This document shows, one piece after another, positions 56,513 through 64,000 of a DNA stretch of 64,000 nucleotides. Numbering within the stretch: position 1 is the first letter of the stretch; every line of letters starts with the position of its first letter. The DNA is from Pyrus communis (lineage: Eukaryota > Streptophyta > Magnoliopsida > Rosales > Rosaceae). Position numbers and translations under genes: made by a program. The notes beneath the pieces were generated by a model. It did no database searches. It was not told the DNA's origin and saw only the letters and a program-made list of their open reading frames with translations. The stretch lies in contig NC_084811.1 of NCBI RefSeq assembly GCF_963583255.1, positions 18,060,088-18,124,087 on the forward strand, read 5' to 3'.

Positions 56513-58240
56513 ATGTTCTTCGACGGATCCGCACGAGCAGACGGAGCGGGGGCAGGAGTAGTATTCATGTCGCCACAAAGGCAAATACTACCTTACTCCT
56601 TCCAACTGAATGAGCTATGCTCCAACAATGTTGCTGAGTACCAAGCATTGATCATCAGGCTCCAAATGGCGATCAACATGGAAATCACAGCTCTTGAGGT
56701 ATATGGCGATTCCAAGCTCATAATCAATCAAGTCTTAACTGAATATGAGGTGAGGAAAGATGATCTCGTCCCATACTTCTGGCTAGCGACCCAACTGCTA
56801 CAAAAGTTCGAAGCTGTGACACTAGAACATGTGCCAAGAAAGGAAAATCAAATGGCAGACGCTCTCGCCAATCTAGCCTCGAGTATGACACTAGGAAAAG
56901 ATGAAGTTGCAGACGTGCCAGTTTGCCAAAGATGGGTGATTCCGCTTGTTAATGAAATGTCACTAGATAATACAAATGTCATCTCAGTACTTCCAGTCGA
57001 TGCTGAAGAGTGGAGACAGCCGCTGAACGACTACTTAGAGCACGGAAAGCTTCCAGATGATCTTAGACACCGTTCCGAAATACGTCGACGAGCACCGCGC
57101 TTCCTTTACTACAAAGGAACACTCTACCGACGCTCTTTTGAAGGAGTGCTCCTGAGATGCCTAGGTGAGGAAGAAGTTAATCAAGCCATGGAAGAAGCAC
57201 ATTCAGGTGTGTGTGGGGCACATCAGTCTGGACCAAAGCTACATTTCCAGCTTAAAAGAATGGGTTACTATTGGCCGAGCATGGTGAAGGACTGCCTGGA
57301 ACACGCCAAAAGGTGCCAAGCCTGCCAATTCCACGCCAACTTCATACATCAACCGCCTGAACCATTACACCCTACAGTTGCTTCATGGCCGTTCGACGCA
57401 TGGGGATTGGACGTTGTAGGACCAATTACGCCAAAGTCATCTGCAGAGGAAGCTTACATCCTAGCTGCAACAGATTACTTCTCCAAGTGGGCTGAAGCCA
57501 TACCTTTAAGGGAAGTAAAAAAGGAAACTGTTGTTCGTTTCATCAAGGAGCATATCATCAACTGATATGGGGTGCCTCGCTACATTATCACTGACAACGG
57601 AAAACAGTTCTCCAACCGACTCGTGGACGAGCTTTGCGACAAATACAAGTTCAAGCAGCACAAGTCTTCCATGTATCATGCTCCGGCCAACGGCCTCGCG
57701 GAAGCATTCAACAAGACGCTGTGCAACCTCCTGAAAAAGTTAATCGGCCGAACAAAGAGAGACTGGCATGAAAGAATAAGTGAAGCACTTTGGGCATATA
57801 GGACTACACATAGGACTCCTACCCAAGCTACACCTTATTCTCTCGTATATGGCGTAGAAGCTGTTCTACCGCTCGAAAGTCAAATCCCCTCACTAAGGAT
57901 GGCTATACAAGAAGGCTTGACTGATGAACAAAATGCAAAGTTGCGCCTTCAGGAGTTGGAAGCGCTGGATGAGAGAAGGCTTGAAGCTCAACAACACTTG
58001 GAATGCTACCAAGCACGGTTATCCAAGGCATTCAACAAGAAAATCCGCCCAAGGTTTTTCGAAGCCGGAGATCTCGTGCTGGCATTGCGTAGGCCTATCA
58101 TTACAACTCATAAGACAAAAAGCAAGTTCACATCAAAGTGGGATGGACCCTACGTAATACAAGAGATCTACACCAATGGCGCCTACTTAATCATGGCAGA
58201 AGACGGGTTAAAGATTGGCCCATCAACGACAGATTTTTGA
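56513..58240 (+). pseudogene. Second RNase H and integrase of Tat element 2
   Basis: The second RNase H shows MFFDGSARADGAGAGVVF, NVAEYQALI, VYGDSKLIINQ and MADALANLAS (acidic residues present). The integrase zinc module is HSGVCGAHQSGPKLHF with CQACQ. The core has WGLDVVGPI, YIITDNGKQFSNR and ANGLAEAFNK (D, D, E). The C-terminal domain has EAGDLVLALRR and SKWDGPYVI. One stop at 57563 (TGA) interrupts the core; the duplicate copy has CGA there. The end is only about 215 bp from the facing reverse-strand ORF. Confidence 0.9.
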
Positions 58241-58454
58241 AGCGCTACTACCCCTAAAGCAAACGCACCACGCTCCTGGCTCGCAAGAGCATAAACTGTG
58301 TACGGCAAAATCATCATCAAAACCATCACTCATTTGAACCACGTCATGATTTGATCCCTCCTCAACCAAGGGTACGTAGGCAACTTGAAACTTCAAAACT
58401 TCAAGTACAGTCACATAAAAAAAAAAAAAACACTTTGAAGAATAAAGAGCAAAT

Positions 58455-59360
58455 TCAAGAATGCAAACATTTTATTTCTTTAAAGGAAAAAGTCTGATTA
58501 CAAAAGAAAAAGGGCAGAAGACAATACTCGAAAACTATGTCCCTAAAACTGAGGAGGCGGTCTTCAAGCAAGCCTTCCAAAGCCTTCAAAGTCTCTACCT
58601 CGGTGAGAGACAGGATGGGCAACTCCATAGCCATGTCTTTCTCTTGTTCTAGGCGTGAAATCTCCTCTTGGCATTGAGAAAGTTTAGCTCCCTGCTCCCC
58701 GAGAACACTTTCAAGTTTTGATGCCTCGATGCCCAGCTGTTCTTGTTCTCGCATCAAAGTATCTAGACGTACACGGACGGAAGCTAAAAAAGTCTCTGTA
58801 GATTGATAATCTCCCGAAGCAGCTTGCTGAGAAGACCGGGCTTGGGTTAGTGACAAGTCTATTGCTGCAAGTTGGTGAGCTCTAACATCTGGACTCAACT
58901 TCTTCGAGGAAATAACACGCAAGGAAGAATACTCAGTTGAGGCGGCCAGAAGTTCGACAATCTTGATCTTCAAGGATGAATAATCAATGTTAAGATTGTC
59001 AATTGCAGAAATAAGTTTCGACAAGTCCTCCTTAAGCAACGCAAGGTCCTCCGATGGGCATTTTGAAATCTTCCCCTCAATATGGCTCTTGATATCCATT
59101 GCTGCACGAAGATTGATGCGATGAATAAGCTGCTCCGTACCACTAAGGTTTGACCCTCTCAGAGAAATCTCAGAGATAGCTGGCAAAGGTATAGAACACA
59201 TGACGGGATCTTGCATGCCTCCACCTACACACGGCAAACTTGGGAAACTTGACGAACTTGGGATAAGCTCTGTACCAGGTGGATCCCCAATCTCCTCGCC
59301 TGTAGGTAGGTCGCCGCCAAATAGCATCTCCGTATAAGAATAAATACCTGTGGTTGCCAA
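58455..59360 (-). CDS. Reverse-strand coiled-coil protein (301 aa) in Tat element 2
   Basis: An open frame on the strand opposite pol, ending tail-to-tail with integrase. The N-terminal ~75 residues are Pro/Ser/Gly-rich. From ~85 the protein is helical with long heptad-type stretches (ALLKEDLSKLISAIDNLNID; later LDTLMREQEQLGIEASKLES and LSQCQEEISRLEQEKDMAME), then EVETLKALEGLLEDRLLSFR near the end. The same frame is kept in the duplicated copy at 62788-63310 with mostly conservative changes. I do not recognise a named family. By position it equals the coiled-coil tail of the PMD gene in Tat element 1, so it may be a C-terminal exon of a longer antisense gene (59420-60230 may hold more). Function unknown. 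Confidence 0.55.
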   Translation of the reverse strand: MATTGIYSYTEMLFGGDLPTGEEIGDPPGTELIPSSSSFPSLPCVGGGMQDPVMCSIPLPAISEISLRGSNLSGTEQLIHRINLRAAMDIKSHIEGKISKCPSEDLALLKEDLSKLISAIDNLNIDYSSLKIKIVELLAASTEYSSLRVISSKKLSPDVRAHQLAAIDLSLTQARSSQQAASGDYQSTETFLASVRVRLDTLMREQEQLGIEASKLESVLGEQGAKLSQCQEEISRLEQEKDMAMELPILSLTEVETLKALEGLLEDRLLSFRDIVFEYCLLPFFFCNQTFSFKEIKCLHS

Positions 59361-60235
59361 GTCAAAAGAATAAGAAGGCCCAACCTAAAGAAAACAAAGA
59401 AAGCTGTTAGAAACAAAAGCTAGAACAATGAAACCAGAAGAAGCCATAAGAGAGAAGAAGATGCATACGTCTTTCTCAAACGACACACTGCCATCGAGTT
59501 GAGGGAGCCTAAACGAAGCTTAAACGAAGCCGGATGATTGTCACGAGCATGGTGCGACGGGTTCAAGATAAAAATCCTCAGTGTGCACGTCTTCTTCTCT
59601 GTATTTGATCGAACGAAGTCTGCCACCTTCCAAGATACTTCAAAAGACCACGACTTAATATGCATGGAGTTGTCTTTTGTAGGAAGAGCAAGCGCCTTAA
59701 GGTCAGTCAGTGGGGCGTAAATCTTCAGCGTTGTTCCCCTATCTTGCGAATCACTTTCCTTCGCGAGAATGGTGATGGTGTTGCTCTTAAAACATTTGAA
59801 AAATACTATAACCGCAACAAAGCAAAATCAGCCACAAAACTTGGCACTACACAGCATAAATCCCTTTGCAGTCTTTTGCACATCGCCACTTCGGCAAGAA
59901 TGAGCATGGTTCGAATCTTTTTCCTCCAAGGGATAGCTGCAGCTTTCATACTTGGAACCTACACTAGCAGCCACTCTTTCTACACCACCAATATATGCGC
60001 TTCAACCATTATGACCTCAGATAATCAGCTGAGGAAGATGACAAGATGGTGCAAGACAACGCAGCTGTTGTCCCATGAGTTCCAAGCCACCTTCCGCATG
60101 TGCCATCAATGGAAGTTTTGTAGCAATTTGAGGCCCGTGGAGACCGAGTCAAGCAAAGCAGACTTTCGATGCGTTCCTGGGTTCTTCGTCGGTTTGGCAG
60201 CCTCAGCCTTGCAGATCACCATATAAAAGAAAAAA
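59361..60235. other. 3' internal region of Tat element 2, coding status unclear
   Basis: The + strand has a 188-codon frame (59660-60226) without recognisable domain. The - strand has a frame at 59420-59665 (SWKVADFVRSNTEKKTCTLR). Given the antisense ORF next door, the reverse strand may hold decayed upstream exons. Neither was recognised. Confidence 0.35.
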
Positions 60236-60535
60236 AAAATGATGGAATCTTGGTGGACAGCACCATGCAAAAAATAATAATAATAAAATAAAATAAAAGG
60301 GAATGATGGTGGACGGCACCATGTAAAAAAAATCATAAAAAAAAATTATAAAGTCTTTCATGGACCATGAAAAAAAAAAAATCATAAAAAAAAAAAATAT
60401 ATATAGTCTTTCATGGTGGACGGCACCATGTAAAAAAAAAATAGTAAAAAAAATTATCAAGTCTTTCATGGTGGACGGCATCAAGTGAAAATATATATAT
60501 ATATAATTATAAAGGCTTCAGGCACCATGTGAAGG
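60236..60535. repeat. Hairpin-bearing tandem repeat in the 3' region of Tat element 2
   Basis: Irregular units contain TCTTTCATGGTGGACGGCAC followed by CATG and A-rich linkers. There are at least four full or partial copies between 60250 and 60480. Each intact copy carries CATGGTG/CACCATG arms around GACGG. Tat elements are known for variable tandem repeats in this position. Confidence 0.8.
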
Positions 60536-60670
60536 TAAAGAATAAAAAACAGAGGTAGCAATGATGATGTTGGGAAGCATCTTTCAAAGATAGCACTAGC
60601 TGCCAATTGTTTAAATTAGCAAATTGGAAGATGCAAGGCAGTGAGCAAATGCAGTGGCCATGCAGTGCCC

Positions 60671-60674
<4 letters not shown>

Positions 60675-60711
<37 letters not shown>
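60675..60711. repeat. (TG)n microsatellite
   Basis: About 18 uninterrupted TG units after TATA. The ORFs it creates (runs of Val/Cys) are artefacts. Confidence 0.97.
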
Positions 60712-60713
<2 letters not shown>

Positions 60714-60847
60714 AAGTTGTGGAATTAAAAGTAAAGAAACTAATGAAGGCCATCATTCATGTGTGGACATATTTGCTATATACAAGTTGTAATTTTGTAG
60801 AGTTTGAAACTCACACGGTGCCAGACGCACCGAGAGCAATTATATTG

Positions 60848-61016
60848 AAAAAAAAAAAAAAAAAAAAAGGGAGGGCGACATAATTATTGTAAAGAAGAAA
60901 ATAAGGAGAAGGTGGTGCACGACACCACTTGCAAAAGTATGATTGAAAAAAAAAAAAAAAAGGAGGGCGACATAATTGTTGCAAAGAAGAAAAAAGGGAA
61001 GGATGGTGCCCACTTG
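60848..61016. repeat. Two-copy repeat with A runs, abutting the duplicated segment
   Basis: AGGGCGACATAATT(A/G)TT(G) follows a run of A at about 60870 and again at 60963, giving a unit of about 93 bp. The first unit carries GGTGGTG CACGA CACCAC, a small hairpin like that in 60236-60535. The second has GGATGGTGCCCACTTGCAAA and runs into the duplicated RNase H segment at 61017. Confidence 0.75.
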
Positions 61017-62538
61017 CAAATGGCAATCAACATGGAAATCAAAGCTCTTGAGGTATATGGCGATTCCAAGCTCATAATCAATCAACTCTTAACTGAATAT
61101 GAGGTGAGGAAAGATGATCTCGTCCCATACTTCCGGCTAGCGACCTAACTGCTACAAAAGTTCGAAGCTGTGACACTAGAACATGTGCCAAGAAAGGAAA
61201 ATCAAATGGCAGACGCTCTCGCCAATCTAGCCTCAAGTATGACACTAGGAAAAGATGAAGTTGCAGACGTGCCAGTTTGCCAAAAATGGGTGATTCCGCT
61301 CGTTAATGAAATGTCACTAGATGATACAAATGTCATCTCAGTACTTCCAGTCGATGCTGAAGAGTGGAGACAGCCGCTGATCGACTACTTAGAGCACGGA
61401 AAGCTTCCAGATGATCTTAGACACCGTTCCGAAATACGTCGACGAGCACCTCGCTTCCTTTACTACAAAGGAACACTCTACCGACGCTCTTTTGAAGGAG
61501 TGCTCCTGAGATGCCTAGGTGAGGAAGAAGTTAATTAAGCCATGGAAGAAGCACATTCAGGTGTGTGTGGGGCACATCAATCTGGACCAAAGCTACATTT
61601 CCAGCTTAAAAGAATGGGTTACTACTGGCCGAGCATGGTGAAGGACTGCCTGGAACACGCCAAAAGGTGCCAAGCTTGCCAATTCCATGCCAACTTCATA
61701 CATCAACCGCCTGAACCATTACACCCTACAGTTGCTTCATGGCCGTTCGACGCATGGGGATTAGACGTTGTAGGACCAATTACGCCAAAATCATCTGCAG
61801 GGGAAGCTTACATCCTAGCTGCAACAGATTACTTCTCCAAGTGGGCTGAAGCCATACCTTTAAGGGAAGTAAAAAAGGAAACTGTTGTTCGTTTCATCAA
61901 GGAGCATATCATCCACCGATATGGGGTGCCTCGCTACATTATCACCGACAACGGAAAGCAGTTCTCCAACCGACAACGGAAAGCAGTTCTCCAACGGCCT
62001 CGCGGAAGCATTCAACAAGACGCTGTGCAACCTCCTGAAAAAGGTAATCGGCCGAACAAAGAGAGACTGGCATGAAAGAATAAGTGAAGCACTTTGGGCA
62101 TATAGGACTACACATAGGACTCTTACCCAAGCTACACCTTATTCTCTCGTATATGGCGTAGAAGCTGTTCTACTGCTTGAAAGTCAAATCCCCTCACTAA
62201 GGATGGCTATACAAGAAGGCTTGACTGATGAAGAAAATGCAAAGTTGCGCCTTCAGGAGTTGGAAGCGTTGGATGGGAGAAGGCTCGAAGCTCAACAACA
62301 CTTGGAATGCTACCAAGCACGGTTATCCAAGGCATTCAACAAGAAAGTCCGCCCAAGGTCTTTCCAAGCCGGAGATCTTGTGTTGGCATTGCGTAGGCCT
62401 ATCATTACAACTCATAAGACAAAAAGCAAGTTCACGTCAAAGTGGGATGGACCCTACGTAATACAAGAGATCTACACCAATGGCGCCTACTTAATCATGG
62501 CAGAAGACGGGTTGAAGATCGGCCCCATCAACGGCTGA
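61017..62538 (+). pseudogene. Duplicated second RNase H (3' part) and integrase
   Basis: Near-identical to 56663-58240. It starts inside the second RNase H (EVYGDSKLIINQ), then the zinc module and integrase core. Stops at 61147 and 61537 are CAA-to-TAA changes relative to the first copy. Near 61970 a 67-bp stretch of the core, including part of the region before the catalytic Glu, is replaced by 17 bp that repeat ACGGAAAGCAGTTCTCCAAC. This loses 50 bp net and shifts the frame; the C-terminal part is open in 61885-62538. It cannot encode a working integrase. Confidence 0.9.
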
Positions 62539-62787
62539 TTTTTGAAGCGCTACTACCCCTAAAGCAAACGTACCACGCTCTTGGCCTGCAAGAGCATGAA
62601 CTGTGTACGGCAAAATCATCATCAAAACCATCACTCATTTGAACTACGTTATGACTTGATCTCTTCTTTAGAAGAGTACGTAGGCAACTTGAAACTTCAA
62701 AACTTCAAGTACAGTCACATCAAAATAAATAAATAAATAAATAAAACACTTTGAAGAATAAAGAGCAAATTCAAGAATGCAAACATT

Positions 62788-63314
62788 TTATTTCTTTAAA
62801 GGAAAAAGTCTGATTACAAAAGAAAAAAGGGCAGAAGACACTACTCGAAAACTGTCCCTAACACTAAGGAGGCGGTCTTCAAGCAAGCCTTCCAAAGCCT
62901 TCAAAGTATCTACCTCGGTGAGAGACAGGATGGGCAACTCCATAGCCATGTTTTTCTCTTGTTCTAGGCGTAAAATCTCCTCTTGGCATTGAGAAAGTGT
63001 AGCTCCCTGCTCCCCGAGAACACTTTCAAGTTTTGATGCCTCGCTGCCCAGCTGTTCTTGTTCTCGCATCAACATATCTAAACGTACCCGGACGGAAGCT
63101 AAAGAAGTCTCTGTAGATTGATAATCTCCCGAAGCAGTTTGCTGAGAAGACCGGGCCTGGGTTAGTGACAAGTCTATTGCAGCAAGTTGGTGAGCTCTAA
63201 CATCTGGACTCAACTTCTTCAAGGAAATAACACGTACGGAAGAATACTCAGTTGAGGCGGCCATAATTTCAGCAATTTTGATCTTTAAGGATGAAGAATC
63301 AATGTTAAGATTGT
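62788..63314 (-). pseudogene. Duplicated antisense coiled-coil ORF, truncated
   Basis: The reverse-strand frame is the same as 58455-59001 (SLTQARSSQQTASGDYQSTE, VRVRLDMLMREQEQLGSEAS). It is cut at 63314 by an Athila-type LTR, so the N-terminal half is lost; the residues before NNLNIDSSSL come from the LTR. The frame stays open over the shared part despite nucleotide changes. Confidence 0.75.
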
Positions 63315-63539
63315 TGGTGCGGAAATTTATACGCACACAAATTAAACCCTCTTTTTATCAATTGTAGTATAAGTATAAGTAGGGATCGTTCTGGACCGGA
63401 GATTAGGAGGGATTGTTAATCACTTGGAAATTGACTCAAAAACGTAAAAACAATATAAAACACTAAACTAGACTCAATGAATGCGAAACTAAACGTTAAA
63501 ACACTAAGACAGAATGTAAATATGAAATTGATGAAATGG
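63315..63539 (-). mobile_element. Athila-type LTR fragment, reverse orientation
   Basis: TGGTGCGGAAATTTATACGC, then AATTAAACCCTCTTTTTATC and TAGGGATCGTTCTGGACCGG, match the start of the reverse-oriented solo LTR at 13468 almost base for base. Similarity stops near 63512, shortly before another LTR start at 63540. Confidence 0.85.
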
Positions 63540-64000
63540 TGTTGAAGTTTTCCTTCTTCGTGCTAGAATATTTTTAGTATAATGGCACAAATAAGGGTGT
63601 CGAATCCACAGGGACTAATTGGACCTAAACAACTACTTGTTTTGCAAAAACTCTATAAGAGAAATAAAACTAATCAATTTAGGCAGATTTGTTGTTGTAA
63701 CTTGAAAGCACAAGAAAATGAAGTAGACACAAATAAATGAATCAACAACTAATGAAATAAGATAGCACAAATAGAGATGTAACTAGAGATTCGATTTCAC
63801 CATTGCTAAGCCAAGTCCATGCTTGTTAAGTCAGATTATACTCATCCCTCTACTTATTTCTTGGGTTTGTTTCACTTAGATATGATCAGCCATATGATGT
63901 GTGGACTTGATCAAATGTCCCTAATCATGAACCTAATTGTGATGTGCAACTTTGGTTCCTAATCAAGAATATGTAGTGCATAAGAAACTTTCACAAAACC
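63540..64000 (-). mobile_element. LTR related to the 18783-24137 family, reverse orientation, cut by window end
   Basis: It starts TGTTGAAGTTTTCCTTC. TAGTATAATGGCACAAATAAG, ATCCACAGGGACTAATTGGA and later ATTCGATTTCACCATTGC mirror (in reverse) the 3' part of the LTR at 18783-20100: CTTGTGCCATTATACTA, CTAATCAGTCCCTATGGTT, GGTGAAATCGGTATC. It is probably nested in the Athila-type LTR fragment at 63315. Confidence 0.7.

Larger units (their letters stand above)
50656..63314 (+). mobile_element. Second Tat-type retrotransposon, degenerate, with an internal partial duplication
   Basis: The order is gag, protease, RT, RNase H, second RNase H, integrase, then a reverse-strand coiled-coil ORF and a repeat-rich 3' region. 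The second RNase H places it in Tat. It is better preserved than element 1: from 54479 to 58240 one reading frame holds throughout, with four stops. The segment 61017-63314 repeats 56663-58999. No 5' or 3' LTR belonging to it was recognised. Its right end is cut by an Athila-type LTR at 63315. Confidence 0.85.

Noticed and set aside
59660..60226. 188-codon + strand ORF after the antisense coiled-coil ORF
   Set aside because: No domain recognised. It lies where the reverse strand is more likely to have carried exons. Kept only as an unclear region.
60236..60535. CRISPR-like array
   Set aside because: Plant DNA; irregular units, A-rich linkers and no uniform spacers. It is a retroelement 3' tandem repeat.
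60607..60883. ORFs with Cys/Val runs
   Set aside because: Products of the (TG)n microsatellite.
1..64000. tRNA genes or other structural RNA genes
   Set aside because: No cloverleaf-type sequence with A and B boxes was noticed by eye. The tRNA-like matches at 20107 and 32802 are primer-binding sites only.

Overview
The window is plant nuclear DNA, almost certainly from a eudicot. It is a nested retrotransposon landscape with one short stretch of decayed host genes. Ty3/gypsy lineages (Tat/Ogre-like, Athila-like, Tekay-like chromovirus) and Ty1/copia remnants, Cassandra-type 5S-like sequence, short inverted-repeat elements and an intron-containing HMG-CoA lyase gene all point to a higher plant. 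A Rosaceae source (apple/pear group) is my inference from the general look of the repeats and was not tested.

Layout. (1) 1-11467: a 5'-truncated, degenerate Tat-type element on the + strand (protease, RT, RNase H, second RNase H, integrase). It is entered at 219/220 by an Athila-type LTR and split inside integrase by a 1.9-kb solo LTR with an agcag target duplication. Its 3' part holds a decayed reverse-strand plant-mobile-domain gene, a polypurine tract and the 3' LTR. (2) 11468-16693: the 3' end of a Tekay-like chromovirus whose LTR is split by a reverse-oriented Athila-type solo LTR (target duplication ccacc). (3) 16694-18782: AT-rich DNA with inverted-repeat elements. (4) 18783-24137: a non-autonomous Athila-like element with two 1.3-kb LTRs and only gag debris inside. 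(5) 24138-25031: inverted-repeat element plus a Cassandra-like foldback with a 5S-rRNA-like domain. (6) 25307-29996 and 42877-43404: two halves of a decayed copia-like region with its own reverse-strand ORF remnant, separated by a hAT-like short element (29997-42876) that carries the best-preserved element here. (7) 30452-42772: an Athila-like retrotransposon with near-identical LTRs, exact ttacc target duplication, tRNA-Asp-type primer site and an uninterrupted 1840-codon gag-pol ORF. (8) 43405-50369: host gene remnants, a short-chain dehydrogenase fragment and a 7-exon HMG-CoA lyase pseudogene. (9) 50656-63314: a second Tat-type element without a visible 5' LTR, with gag-pro-pol broken by stops, a reverse-strand coiled-coil ORF, a hairpin-rich 3' repeat region and a second partial copy of its own RNase H-integrase-antisense segment. 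(10) 63315-64000: two nested reverse-oriented LTR ends.

Most notable: reverse-strand coiled-coil ORFs in three separate retroelement regions; a conserved 7-bp-stem hairpin just upstream of the polypurine tract, plus two conserved noncoding blocks after pol, shared by the autonomous Athila-like element and the small non-autonomous one; the 5S-like Cassandra foldback; and premature stops that, wherever they can be checked between the two Tat copies, are all C-to-T changes. All boundaries and comparisons were made by eye.
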